The notes beneath the pieces were generated by a model. The model did not search any database. It was not told the origin of the DNA and saw only the letters and a list, made by a program, of their open reading frames with translations. A program made the position numbers and the translations under genes. DNA of 64,000 bases. Origin: Tetrapisispora phaffii CBS 4417 (Eukaryota > Ascomycota > Saccharomycetes > Saccharomycetales > Saccharomycetaceae). Each line of letters begins with the position of its first letter. Positions within the stretch are counted from its first letter, which is position 1. The stretch lies in contig NC_016525.1 in NCBI RefSeq assembly GCF_000236905.1, positions 62,001-126,000 of the forward strand. Direction: 5' to 3'. Below, one piece after another: positions 39,501 to 49,473 of the stretch.

Positions 39501-41215
39501 AAACTTTTTGGCTAAAGTATTGGTCAGAATCTAATGCCAAGGCTGGATATAATAAGGATTTTTTGAAATTTGTTACCATTTATGCCATAATTGGTTTATT
39601 ATCAGCGGCTTTTAATAACATTCGTACCGTTATTATGTTGTTATATTGTTCTATTAGAGGATCAAAGAAACTTCACGATGGAATGGCACTATCTGTCATG
39701 CGTAGTCCAATGAGTTTCTTTGAAACTACCCCAATTGGCCGTATTGTCAACAGATTTTCTAGTGATTTAGAAGCCATTGATAGTGGTTTGCAATATATAT
39801 TTTCATTTTTTTTCAGGTCTGTTTTAATTTATGTGGTTTCTTTAATTTTAGTTGGTTATAATCTACCTTGGTTTATTGCGTTAAATGCAGTTTTGATCAT
39901 GATATATTTCTATTACCAAGCTTATTATATCATGTTAAGCAGAGAATTAAAAAGATTGACGACAATTTCATATTCACCAATTATGTCGTTAATAAGTGAA
40001 ACACTTGGTGGATTCTCTGTTATTAATGCATTTGATCACACGTCGAGATTCAATTTCTTTAATTTTGAAACTGTTCAATATAACATCGACTGTGTTTTCC
40101 AGTTCAGATCCACTAATAGATGGTTATCGGTTCGTTTACAAACCATTGGTAATTTGATTATTCTTGCAACCGGTTTATTATCATTTGCTACCTTAGGAAC
40201 AAAAAAACAATTGAGTTCTGGTATGGTTGGTTTGTTGATGAGTTATTCTTTACAAGTTACCAGTTCATTAATGTGGATTGTAAGAATGACAGTTCAGATT
40301 GAAACTAGAATTGTTTCTGTTGAAAGAACCCTAGAATATTGTGAGTTAAAACCAGAAGCTCTAGAAATTATTGAAAACTCTAGGCCACCAGAAGGCTGGC
40401 CAAGAGAAGGTGCAATTGAATTCAACAACTATACTACCAAATATCGTGAGAATTTAGATCCTGTGCTAAAAGATATAAATGTTTCTATTAAACCAAAAGA
40501 AAAAATTGGAATTGTCGGTAGAACAGGAGCAGGAAAATCAACTTTGACCTTAGCATTATTCAGATTAATTGAAGCCACTGGCGGCTCTATCTCAATTGAT
40601 GGAATTGATATCTCTAAAATCGGTCTAGAAGATTTGAGAAGTAATCTAGCTATTATCCCACAAGATGCACAAGCTTTTGAAGGAACGATTAGAAGCAATC
40701 TAGATCCATTTGATCAACATTCAGATGAAGAATTATGGAGAGCTGTAGAGTTGTCACATTTGAAACAGCACATACTAAGAATGAATGAAGAGGCTAACGA
40801 TAGGGAGTCAGACTCGAGTAGAACAGACATAACAACACCTGATAGTCACAATATTAAAGAATTACTAGCCACTCCAATTTCAAAAAATGGTTCTAATGTT
40901 TCTGTTGGTCAAAGACAATTATTATGCTTATCAAGAGCATTATTAAACCCATCAAAAGTTCTAATTTTAGATGAAGCCACGGCAGCCATTGATATGGAAA
41001 CAGATAAAATTGTCCAAGACACTATTAAAAACGAATTTAAAGAGAGAACAATTTTGACGATTGCACATAGAATAGATACAGTTATGAATTATGACAAGAT
41101 TCTTGTTCTGGATAAGGGTGAAGTTGCTGAATTTGACACAGTTTCTAATCTATTATCTGATAAAAACACTATGTTCTATAAGCTATGCGAACAAGGTGCA
41201 TACTTAAAAGAATAG
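36503..41215 (+). CDS. BPT1: Bpt1-like vacuolar ABCC transporter (MRP/Ycf1 group)
   Basis: The 1570-aa protein matches S. cerevisiae Bpt1 (1559 aa). The order is an N-terminal five-helix TMD0, an L0 linker (KDKKIKDPHNLPLPPID), TMD1, NBD1 with Walker A GKVGSGKST (about residue 663), TMD2, and NBD2 with GRTGAGKST and SVGQRQLLCLSRALL. The linker between NBD1 and TMD2 has a RRAS-type phospho-site (SRRASMATL), as in Ycf1 and Bpt1. Bpt1 exports bilirubin, glutathione conjugates and cadmium complexes into the vacuole. The NBD1 signature reads LVGGVQ (residues 761-766) where LSGGQ is expected: Ser is replaced and one residue is inserted, inside a seven-G run. In S. cerevisiae BPT1 lies beside SDC25 in the duplicated block, consistent with its place here. 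Confidence 0.93.
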   Translation: MFSNVTMGCPNGFHPYLDNHTNALTPCFLSLVNLVSVLFFSCVGVIQLIQLLRETKIPPNFKYKFRWSSLPSRHLLHITDISLQVVILVLQLCVLFSNSKSEQPLITQYAILSNIGFLVLISYPTQYLEYYKSPCTIGNQIFYFMFQICLVSFQIIQRFTHGNRDALVTVSGKYSSILECLLLFNTIVIFIYETRYFKPAPQVIDFYKSNDLFITNHALADIWFMWMNKLISQTYKDKKIKDPHNLPLPPIDLDIRTIATRMESSWEKQKWNGTNSILRVILTTFCKSLIIAMLYETTTDILTVIEPQFLRVFIKTFEMNETNVYPPLQGAIIVVALFLSKFISTLLGNQFYIKIFEVGLGIRGSLMALVYKKSLRISSDARQKHSSGDIINLMSTDVLNLQRFFENSQSIIGAPIQIVIVLISLYLLLDKAVFAGMISMVIMIPINAYLSRKVGSLYKTQMKYKDSRLTILTEILNSIKSIKLYSWEKPMLKKLLHVRNDLELENFKKIGIFSNLIFFAWNCVPLMVTCSTFLIFSMISDVPLSPDIIFPSLTLFNILNDAIYVVPSTINDVIQANISMKRLRDFLLAEELDDSFIEYKSPSETDDAPVIEINNATFLWQSKKIINENSSTDEESNIETSKAALKNIDNFTVKKGSLTCIVGKVGSGKSTILHAILGQLPCISALDQTRAPKVTIRATSIAYCPQEAWIMNSSVKENIVFGHKHDENYYNLVIQACQLASDLSILPDGDETIVGEKGISLVGGVQKARISLARAVYARADVYLLDDILSAVDAHVSKNIIKYVLSKETGLLRNKTIILSTNNVNVLKNSQKIYAIEKGEIVEESDYENVMNSSDASRIKKLIEEFGTSTSNSNEVKETSSENSSSEIEDKTSNATELLKKKDIDEDNDIVESIVSFDAENMFQNISMVNSRRASMATLKRKPVLDLDKSKKKTAQQEETKEEGRVKTRVYIAYIKACGVTGVILFFVFMILTRIFDLAETFWLKYWSESNAKAGYNKDFLKFVTIYAIIGLLSAAFNNIRTVIMLLYCSIRGSKKLHDGMALSVMRSPMSFFETTPIGRIVNRFSSDLEAIDSGLQYIFSFFFRSVLIYVVSLILVGYNLPWFIALNAVLIMIYFYYQAYYIMLSRELKRLTTISYSPIMSLISETLGGFSVINAFDHTSRFNFFNFETVQYNIDCVFQFRSTNRWLSVRLQTIGNLIILATGLLSFATLGTKKQLSSGMVGLLMSYSLQVTSSLMWIVRMTVQIETRIVSVERTLEYCELKPEALEIIENSRPPEGWPREGAIEFNNYTTKYRENLDPVLKDINVSIKPKEKIGIVGRTGAGKSTLTLALFRLIEATGGSISIDGIDISKIGLEDLRSNLAIIPQDAQAFEGTIRSNLDPFDQHSDEELWRAVELSHLKQHILRMNEEANDRESDSSRTDITTPDSHNIKELLATPISKNGSNVSVGQRQLLCLSRALLNPSKVLILDEATAAIDMETDKIVQDTIKNEFKERTILTIAHRIDTVMNYDKILVLDKGEVAEFDTVSNLLSDKNTMFYKLCEQGAYLKE

Positions 41216-41418
41216 TATTCCCATGAAACCCCATGCAGTTACATCATTAATTATATAAAATCTAAAATATTTACATAAAAACATCAAATATTGTACATTA
41301 AATTATTATGATTCATTAGGTTTATATAAATAAATTTAAATAAATTATATAAACATGTTTTATTATTGCTAAATCTATATTATTAATTAATAACTATTTG
41401 TTACATATGGTGCATAAG
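41216..41418. terminator. Convergent 3' region BPT1/MET17
   Basis: 203 bp of highly AT-rich sequence between two convergent genes. TATATA-type efficiency elements and A-rich positions suit overlapping polyadenylation signals for both. No discrete structure is visible. Confidence 0.4.
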
Positions 41419-42801
<1,383 letters not shown>

Positions 42802-43230
42802 TCAGATAGTAATCCTTGTTTTTTACTGTTTACAGACAAGGAAAGAAAAACGTTACGAGCAACTACAAAGAACGGACATTGTCTGGGCCATCCAGCTGAG
42901 ATCAAACTGAATCGCACAACAGCAGGTCCTTATATACCTTTCCAAGATGGACCATGGGCCCGACACCATCCGTTGCTCACCTTCTGGCAGATCTCTAATT
43001 GGGCAAATCTAGCCCATCCGTTCATTACTCATTGGCCACAAGTGCAAGATCACACCGTATCGCGATTCTAACAGGGTATCGTCGCTTGGTCGGCGAGCAG
43101 GAAGCAGAGACAACCTAAAGGATTTAAAGGCCTCAGTTCGAGGATCCACACCTCTTCTAGAGGCTTGCCAAAAAGTTGGTGATAATTTCCGGCGCCGATC
43201 GGCTTTTCTCCGAGCTGGCGCCGGAACCGT

Positions 43231-43242
43231 TGACGCCACAGT
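43231..43242. promoter_or_regulatory. Met31/Met32-type site
   Basis: CCACAGTT reads AACTGTGG on the other strand, the core bound by Met31/Met32 in sulfur genes. It lies about 485 bp from MET17 and 315 bp from the rightward gene, close to the Cbf1-type boxes. Confidence 0.5.
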
Positions 43243-43276
43243 TCTGGGGGACGCTAGAGGGAGTGTGGAGGGATGT

Positions 43277-43383
43277 CACGTGCGTTTGCTGCCATGCCTA
43301 AGCAGCCAATGGTGGTTGAGCGCGCTAATTGCACGTGTTGTGTAATTCCGTGTGCACGTGATGCGGAATGCAGCCCGCACGTG
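43277..43383. promoter_or_regulatory. Array of four CACGTG boxes, three at 23-bp spacing
   Basis: CACGTG occurs at 43277-43282, 43332-43337, 43355-43360 and 43378-43383. The last three start exactly 23 bp apart, each within a degenerate 23-bp unit with GCACGTG followed about six bases later by GGAAT or TAATT. Three of the four have the TCACGTG/CACGTGA form favoured by Cbf1. With MET17 on one side, Met4-Met28-Cbf1 control is likely. Confidence 0.75.
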
Positions 43384-43418
43384 ATGTGGAATTGTCGCTG
43401 CAACCAACATTGGCTGCT
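43301..43418. repeat. Imperfect inverted repeat enclosing the E-box array
   Basis: AGCAGCCAATGGTGGTTG (from 43301) is matched by the complement of CAACCAACATTGGCTGCT (ending 43418) with one mismatch. Each arm contains CCAAT. The dyad centre (about 43359) falls at the third CACGTG, so three E-boxes lie in the loop. Confidence 0.7.
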
Positions 43419-43555
43419 CCATTCCCTTGGCTGCATCTGCTCAGCCTTCCTTTGGAAGTATAAATACATATCAAGATTCAGACGTGTCTTCCAACAGTTA
43501 CACATAGTAGACTACTTTCGCACCAACCAACCCTTCAATCGCCCCTTCGTCAACA

Positions 43556-44092
43556 ATGGACTCTATGGATTCTCCACTGCAATCGCCAGCCCAGCTCAAG
43601 GTCACCTGGGAGGTGACAAACTCGGAATCTCTAGATATAGACAACACCTCTGTCTGCAAAACAGTCGAACTTAACATATACCCTAGTAACATTAGAGAAA
43701 ACAAGAAGAAGACTATTGTCGCTGAGGTGCTATTCCTCAGCGTCTCCGCATTCGTCGCACTGTATATCAACACGTATCTCAACGATCTGGAGCCTTTGCA
43801 TAAACCGCTAAAGGACCTTACCCCAGATGAAAACCCACTACTCTCTTTCAAGTACATTTTGGCAAGCTCGTTCTTTGTTATGAATCGTTATCTATTTGGT
43901 TTTTCAATGATGTTTATTCTGGCTTATTACGTCATTGTAAGGTTTATTCTTAAATTGCCAAAGGCTTTCCACGACTCACTTATGTTCCTCTTCTCTCTAT
44001 CGTTTGTGAACTATTTCATAAGTGCATCAACTGCAGTCTTCATCAGTGTTCACGCGATAACAAAAACCACAATGTCAGAACCACAGTTCTAA
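43556..44092 (+). CDS. Unrecognised small membrane protein, about three TM segments
   Basis: A 178-aa frame with a good promoter: TATAAATA 90 bp upstream and an ATG in an A-rich context. The N-terminal 55 residues are hydrophilic with Asn/Ser. Hydrophobic stretches lie at about residues 57-76 (VAEVLFLSVSAFVALYI), 99-131 (long, probably one or two helices, with FFVMNRYLFGFSMMFILAYY) and 141-168. No signal-peptide cleavage pattern, metal motif or known family signature is seen. It shares its upstream region with MET17 and sits 180-280 bp from the E-box array, so a link with sulfur metabolism is a reasonable guess. I do not recognise an S. cerevisiae counterpart. Confidence 0.7.
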   Translation: MDSMDSPLQSPAQLKVTWEVTNSESLDIDNTSVCKTVELNIYPSNIRENKKKTIVAEVLFLSVSAFVALYINTYLNDLEPLHKPLKDLTPDENPLLSFKYILASSFFVMNRYLFGFSMMFILAYYVIVRFILKLPKAFHDSLMFLFSLSFVNYFISASTAVFISVHAITKTTMSEPQF

Positions 44093-44388
44093 GAAACATA
44101 CTATACATATATATATGACATTAAACAAATTTAGTCAAGGTAGAGTACTGTTTGACTTTTCAGAGGAGCCTTTAATCAATAGATTTGTTAGCTGTCCGTC
44201 TATTACTCTTTGACGTGGTGCACTTTTAAAATCTTTTCGAGGAACTTCAGAGCAATATTCACTTGGTTCCAAAGATGAACACGTCGAATCGCTAATAAGA
44301 CATTAAACCAGATATATGTTCATTATGTACTTTAAAATTATTTGATAACTATATATGTATGTATATGTATATATATGTTCGATGCAGA
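44093..44388. other. Convergent 3' intergenic 43556 gene/RPT6
   Basis: 296 bp with TATATA-rich stretches near 44100-44115 and 44350-44375, suited to polyadenylation. Nothing else is seen. Confidence 0.4.
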
Positions 44389-45600
44389 TTACTTGAATAG
44401 TTTTGCCACAGAGATAGCAGTTTCGTTGTTCTTGTTCATCACCTTGGCGACAGCCAGTTCAAAATCTTCTTGTGTTACATGTATTCTTCTCTCTCTTAGA
44501 GCGTACATACCAGCTTCTGTACAGACACCCTTGACATCGGCACCAGAACAGCCATTCATTTTCTCAGCAACTTTCTTCAAGTTGATACCACGAGTTAGAT
44601 TCATCTTTCTAGAATGAATTTTCAAAATTTCAGCTCTAGCGGCAACTGTTGGTGGTGGAAATTCTATTTTTCTATCTATTCTACCTGGTCTCAATAGAGC
44701 TGGGTCTAAAATATCCAATCTATTAGTAGCCATGATAATCTTGATGTTTTTAGAGGTTTCAAACCCATCCAATTGATTTAGTAGTTCCAACATTGTTCTT
44801 TGAACTTCGGAATCACCACCGCCAGAACCTCCTTCAACACGACTAGAACCAATAGAATCGATTTCATCCATGAATATAATAGAAGGGGCATGTTCTCTTG
44901 CCATCACGAACAATTCACGTACCATTCTGGAACCCTCACCAATATATTTTTGCACTAATTCAGCACCTGAAACTCTAATAAATTTGCAGTCTGTGTGATG
45001 TGCAACAGCTCTTGCTAGCAGAGTTTTACCGGTACCTGGTGGACCATATAAGATAACACCCTTTGGTTGGGCAATACCTAAACTTTCAAATAATTCAGGG
45101 TGCTTGACAGGCAGTTCAATAACCTCTTTAATTTCCCTGATTTGTTTAGTTAAGCCACCAACCATATCATAAGTGGAATCAGGAACTTTTTCAACCATCA
45201 TCAATGACACTAATGGATCAGCCTTGTTATCCAAAACTTTATGAAGTAAATAAGAGTCACTCTTCAAGCAAACTCTTTGCGATGGCTTCAACTCTTTAAC
45301 ATTGATATCTGGAGCAACATCAACAATATATTTACCTTCTGGTTGCACTTTCACCAAGACTCTCTTATCAGAGACAACTTTTATCACCTCTCCCACATAA
45401 GAACCAGGCTCTTGTAGTAACCGTAGCTCGTCCTCTATAAAACGAACTTTGTCATTTAAAGCGTTTCTTTGAGCCTCCAGACGACGTAAATTCTCAGTTC
45501 TTGCGTGAACCTTAATCTCTGTCTCTTGAATCTTTTGTTCAAAAAATGGCTTAATACCACTTTCATGGCTATTCATAGTTGCAGTTGCTACACTTGACAT
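44389..45600 (-). CDS. RPT6: Rpt6 (Sug1), 26S proteasome base AAA ATPase
   Basis: 403 aa against about 405 in S. cerevisiae. An N-terminal coiled coil (residues 20-65) and OB domain ([17 protein letters not shown]) precede the AAA module: Walker A GPPGTGKT at 186-193, Walker B FMDEID with Asp245/Glu246, the second region of homology [19 protein letters not shown], and arginine fingers. It ends SVAKLFK, the Rpt6 tail; it lacks the HbYX motif of Rpt2, Rpt3 and Rpt5. Rpt6 unfolds and translocates substrates and is also linked to transcription. The upstream PACE sequence at 45736-45744 indicates Rpn4 control. Gene order left of it differs from S. cerevisiae, where RPT6 is on chromosome VII, marking a block junction after MET17. 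Confidence 0.97.
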   Translation of the reverse strand: MSSVATATMNSHESGIKPFFEQKIQETEIKVHARTENLRRLEAQRNALNDKVRFIEDELRLLQEPGSYVGEVIKVVSDKRVLVKVQPEGKYIVDVAPDINVKELKPSQRVCLKSDSYLLHKVLDNKADPLVSLMMVEKVPDSTYDMVGGLTKQIREIKEVIELPVKHPELFESLGIAQPKGVILYGPPGTGKTLLARAVAHHTDCKFIRVSGAELVQKYIGEGSRMVRELFVMAREHAPSIIFMDEIDSIGSSRVEGGSGGGDSEVQRTMLELLNQLDGFETSKNIKIIMATNRLDILDPALLRPGRIDRKIEFPPPTVAARAEILKIHSRKMNLTRGINLKKVAEKMNGCSGADVKGVCTEAGMYALRERRIHVTQEDFELAVAKVMNKNNETAISVAKLFK

Positions 45601-45735
45601 TGCTCACTAGTTCTTAATCCTTGCGTTAGTTGTCTATTGTTGACCATACCTACCAAATAAACACGTCAAATGTACAACAACTTTTATATATTTATAAAAC
45701 TTACATATGTACCAAATCCATTTAATACCACGAAT

Positions 45736-45744
45736 TTTGCCACC
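45736..45744 (-). promoter_or_regulatory. PACE element (Rpn4 site) for RPT6
   Basis: TTTGCCACC on the plus strand is GGTGGCAAA read toward RPT6, the exact proteasome-associated control element, 136 bp before its ATG. A Reb1-type CGGGTAA follows at 45793-45799, a common partner in constitutive promoters. Confidence 0.85.
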
Positions 45745-45792
45745 CTTTTCAGTTACCCCGTCTGCCACAAAAACAAAAAAATACACAAACGT

Positions 45793-45799
45793 CGGGTAA
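45793..45799. promoter_or_regulatory. Reb1-type site
   Basis: CGGGTAA is the complement of TTACCCG, the Reb1 core. It lies 57 bp beyond the PACE element, about 190 bp from the RPT6 ATG. Confidence 0.55.
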
Positions 45800-46314
45800 C
45801 CAATATTTTGCAGAATCTTACGAATAGCACTCTCGATATAAAAGCCACGCCATCGACGGCAAATAAGTTATAAATACTCTACAAACACACTGTTTCACTG
45901 GATAGTTTTGGTTAAATAATACCCATTGTAGAAGCAGCCTTAATACGAATAACCAAATGAGATGGGGATTAGGAGCGCTACAAAAGAGTGTGATTTGTCA
46001 GCAGACTTTCCGGTTGGATTAGTGCTTTCATTTTGCACCGAGGTGCAGATAGTAAATACCAATTTGAGTAAAGGACTAATGAATTAGGAAATCTACAAAC
46101 TCTAAGTAGACAAGAAAAGAGCCATAAAAATTTTTATAGAGGTTCTCACTCGAATATCGTGTCTGTTTATGTTTATTTTGAGGAGCTCAAGGCAGAACTC
46201 TGTTGACGTTGGTGAATCTAAATAGTGTAAACATCCAACGTTCGTATTTACCGAAAAAATGGTTGTATCTAGAAATAAATGAATACATATACTTACATGG
46301 TTGTTACATGTATT

Positions 46315-46341
46315 TGAAACAACTCTTTCCGCTGTGTTTCA
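46315..46341. promoter_or_regulatory. Two inverted pheromone response elements (Ste12 sites)
   Basis: TGAAACA at 46315-46321 and its complement TGTTTCA at 46335-46341 match the Ste12 PRE core exactly. The two copies face each other with a 13-bp gap, 380-405 bp before the ATG of the surface protein. Paired PREs are the usual minimum for pheromone induction. Confidence 0.7.
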
Positions 46342-46405
46342 AAGTTCGAATTGATTAGAAGTGTATTCATTGTAAATTTCTACTACTGCGTTTTCAGCTT
46401 CAACC

Positions 46406-46435
46406 ATGTAAATTTCCTAATTAGGAAATTTACAT
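46406..46435. promoter_or_regulatory. Palindromic alpha2-Mcm1 a-specific-gene operator
   Basis: A perfect 30-bp palindrome. Its centre is TTTCCTAATTAGGAAA, an ideal symmetric Mcm1 P-box. On each side is ATGTAAAT, the alpha2 half-site (CATGTAA on the left including position 46405, AATGTAA on the right), at the spacing I recall for the STE6-type a-specific operator. It lies 285 bp before the ATG at 46720. In alpha and diploid cells such operators are bound by alpha2-Mcm1 with Ssn6-Tup1 and repress; in a cells Mcm1 activates. Confidence 0.85.
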
Positions 46436-46719
46436 TCGAAATCTGAGACAAGATCTGAAGGAAAAAAGAAACGATAATATGACAGCGATGGGCATCGCAA
46501 TGGATTTTGAGGTTAAAGGTAAATAGGGACTGCGACGGTAATAGTTAGCTAGTTTCTAAGTCAATATGCCAAACACACTGGGACTTTATATATTTCAAGG
46601 AATATATAAAGGGTGACAATATTCTCTAGATGAACGTATGAAACTAAAATGTTACCGGAATTGAGAAATACAAACAAGAGTAAAAAGTCATTAACGGATC
46701 CGACTACCTGAAAGAATTC

Positions 46720-49473
46720 ATGATGTACTGGGCTTATTTGTTTTTCTTATTAGGATTATTCATACAAAATGTTTTAGCAATTGACACAACTACGATTCGT
46801 AGAACAATTGAGTTCACATCCACAATGTGCCCAACATGTGTTACAGAAACACTAGTCCCTGTAACTGTTAGTGACTTTGTTACTTATGTTGTGACAGAAA
46901 CTGACAATATCACTTTCTCGGTGACAACAACAATCTCCATTACATCAAGCACAACTGTAACTGCAAATTACACATCTATTATTACAGATACCGTTGATGT
47001 CACGGAAACTATAGACGCTTGTAATACTGTAAATGTTACAAATACGATTGAAAATACCATTACAACAACTGAAACGGCTGTTGAAACAGAAACACAGACA
47101 TCGACAGCGATTGTTACTTCGACTGCAATTGTGACTTCTACCGAAAAGACAGTTTCTTCATCAATTGTGACATCAACTGTGACAGCTACTGCTACTGTTA
47201 CCAGCACTGAAACTATTACTACCATTTTGAGGTCAACGGATACGGAAATTCTTACAGATACAGTAGATATAACCGAAATATGGACAGAGATTGATGAACA
47301 AGCTGTGACAATTTCAACTACAGCCACGACAACACTTACCACGAGAGAGACAAGTACTGAGGTTACAACAACTACTAAAATTGTTATTGAATCCACTACT
47401 ATGACCTCAATATTCAGCACAACTGAAACATTTTTAACAACCGTAACTGATACTACAGCAGTAACTTCGCTAACAACAAGCACAGTTTTGACTACAGATG
47501 TTATATTTGTTACAGATGTAATTTCGGAAACGCTAATTCAAACAGATCCAACAACAACTACTAAAATTGATTATGAAACCGATACCGTATTCGTAACTTC
47601 CTTAGTTTATTTAACTACAACGAACATCGTAACAGTAGAAACTGATTTGATAAAAACGGTAACTCACACAAATGTTCAAAATCTAACCTCTACAATTACT
47701 ATTGAGCACAGTGAGATTAATACTTCTATAGTGGATCAAACAAGATACTTCACAGAAGACAACACTGTCTACGATACACTTACAATATATGAGACGATTA
47801 ATGTGACAGACTATTTCACAAACAACAACACTGTCTACAACAATATCTATGATACCGTAACGGTCAGTGAAACGATTAAACATTATGTTAACAGTGAAGT
47901 ACCAGCTACATTTTATTTGACAGATACAGAATATAGGACAAATGTTGTTAACATCACAGACACTTCGTACATTGAAAAAGAGCTAATTTTAACAGAAGTA
48001 AATACTGTGATTGTTACAAATACGATACCGACAACAAAGACATTTAATATAACGATCACGGAAATAGATACGGTGACAGAAAACTTAAGTTTAACTCAAG
48101 TTCTTAGAGAGATATTTACAACAACAGAAACAAATGCGGTTAATACAACAGAATTTTCACATATGACGGAAACATTCAGCATGACAGATACTATTGTAAT
48201 TCCAATGACAGATATAATTACAAAAGTGGCTAATATCACATTGACATCAACTACCACTGATATAATAGAAGCTACAAATACTGAAACTTATCTACAAACA
48301 TTCGATTCCACAAGTGAAGTGACAGTGACAGAAACCAATATAATTGTAAATACTGTTGATTACACTAACTTGGAAACTTATGTGGATGTTCTTAACACAA
48401 CTAATTTCATTGACACGATTGAAACGGAATATGTAACTAATACAATTAACAAAACAAACAGGGTTGAAGTGACTGAAACAGTGGATATTACAAATGTCAA
48501 TAGTATCTATGAAACAATATTGGAGACCAATACACTTGATATTACACAACTAATTGAAGAAGTTAACACAATAAATATATATAATAGAGTTAATACTACC
48601 TTAACAATGGAAACGACAGAAACCGTTAAAGAAGCAATTACAACAAATATAATTGGAACTGTTAGAGTGACAGAGACATCGGTTATAACAGAATTTAACA
48701 ATGAAACTTTATCTGAAACAGTGTTCGATATAGATGAGGAAAGAAGTACTGTTAAATTAACGAATACTGTTAACACCATCAATGTTGTAGATGTTACTCT
48801 GACATGTGACACAACCAAATTTATAGATGTGACCCATACTTTTAATAGTATATCAACAGTAAGTGTTATCAATGTCTTTAATTCAACTATTGAAGAGAAC
48901 ACAACAATAACCTTAGATGCCAAAAGTGTTTTGCAAGATAATGAATCTTCTAACGTTTTATGCTCAGAAAAACCATTATATGTACCGATATCTGCATCAT
49001 CTCATAGGACAACCCAAACTAAACCTTCAATTGATAGTTTAACTAAAGTAACTGAAACAATTATTGGCACACCTAGTATTACCTCAAATTCCGTTAGCTT
49101 GTCACAAAAAGAGGTTTTTAATGATGCTAGCACCTTGTCAATCATATCTCTATCGTATAATTCAGAGGAAAGTACATCAGAAATAATTGAAAATACAAAG
49201 TTTTCAAATCAATTATCAAGTGATATCTCTATAACTAGCAGATCGCTTCTACCTGCATCAAATTTACCTCCTTCTGAAATCTCCAATAATGTTTCTAGTT
49301 ATGATATAAGAAGTACAGAAGTTAGTCCTTCAATGACATTAATTTCCAATGAGAGTTCTTCTACTAAGTATGAAACTGGCGCGGCCAAAATATCGACATA
49401 TGAAGGCAAAGCCTCAAAATTAAATTTGAAGGTACCGTCATTTATCGTAACACTATTATACTTGTTACTGTAG
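46720..49473 (+). CDS. Thr-rich GPI-type cell-surface protein, candidate a-specific sexual adhesin
   Basis: 917 aa. Residues 1-20 (WAYLFFLLGLFIQNVLA) form a signal peptide and the last 15 residues (FIVTLLYLLL) a GPI-attachment-type hydrophobic tail. Between them is a mucin-like region dominated by Thr, Val, Ile and Asn, built of irregular T-[ED]-T-V-[DN]-x-T units with many N-x-T/S sequons. It is unusually rich in Glu/Asp at regular intervals. Cysteines are few: a CPTC pair at about residues 37-40, one near 97 and two late in the chain. CPTC also occurs in the Aga1/Fig2 adhesins, but I see no other clear similarity. The promoter has an alpha2-Mcm1 operator and two PREs, so expression is predicted in a cells and induced by pheromone. 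It could be the anchoring or adhesive part of an a-agglutinin. I cannot assign an S. cerevisiae orthologue. Confidence 0.85.
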   Translation: MMYWAYLFFLLGLFIQNVLAIDTTTIRRTIEFTSTMCPTCVTETLVPVTVSDFVTYVVTETDNITFSVTTTISITSSTTVTANYTSIITDTVDVTETIDACNTVNVTNTIENTITTTETAVETETQTSTAIVTSTAIVTSTEKTVSSSIVTSTVTATATVTSTETITTILRSTDTEILTDTVDITEIWTEIDEQAVTISTTATTTLTTRETSTEVTTTTKIVIESTTMTSIFSTTETFLTTVTDTTAVTSLTTSTVLTTDVIFVTDVISETLIQTDPTTTTKIDYETDTVFVTSLVYLTTTNIVTVETDLIKTVTHTNVQNLTSTITIEHSEINTSIVDQTRYFTEDNTVYDTLTIYETINVTDYFTNNNTVYNNIYDTVTVSETIKHYVNSEVPATFYLTDTEYRTNVVNITDTSYIEKELILTEVNTVIVTNTIPTTKTFNITITEIDTVTENLSLTQVLREIFTTTETNAVNTTEFSHMTETFSMTDTIVIPMTDIITKVANITLTSTTTDIIEATNTETYLQTFDSTSEVTVTETNIIVNTVDYTNLETYVDVLNTTNFIDTIETEYVTNTINKTNRVEVTETVDITNVNSIYETILETNTLDITQLIEEVNTINIYNRVNTTLTMETTETVKEAITTNIIGTVRVTETSVITEFNNETLSETVFDIDEERSTVKLTNTVNTINVVDVTLTCDTTKFIDVTHTFNSISTVSVINVFNSTIEENTTITLDAKSVLQDNESSNVLCSEKPLYVPISASSHRTTQTKPSIDSLTKVTETIIGTPSITSNSVSLSQKEVFNDASTLSIISLSYNSEESTSEIIENTKFSNQLSSDISITSRSLLPASNLPPSEISNNVSSYDIRSTEVSPSMTLISNESSSTKYETGAAKISTYEGKASKLNLKVPSFIVTLLYLLL

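Larger units (their letters stand above)
45601..46719. other. Divergent intergenic RPT6/surface-protein gene
   Basis: 1.1 kb. The left part has the PACE and Reb1 sites of RPT6. The right part has two inverted pheromone response elements (46315, 46335), a 30-bp palindromic alpha2-Mcm1-type operator (46406-46435), and TATA-like sequence (TATATAAAG near 46603-46611) about 110 bp before the surface-protein ATG. Confidence 0.75.

Noticed and set aside
46190..46280. Point centromere
   Set aside because: TGTTTATG-like and CCGAAAA strings occur here, but not as a CDEI-CDEII-CDEIII unit with the right order and spacing.
46968..47483. 171-codon open frame antisense to the Thr-rich surface protein
   Set aside because: Its Val/Ser/Thr monotony mirrors the repetitive Thr codons on the other strand; such antisense frames are a by-product of composition.
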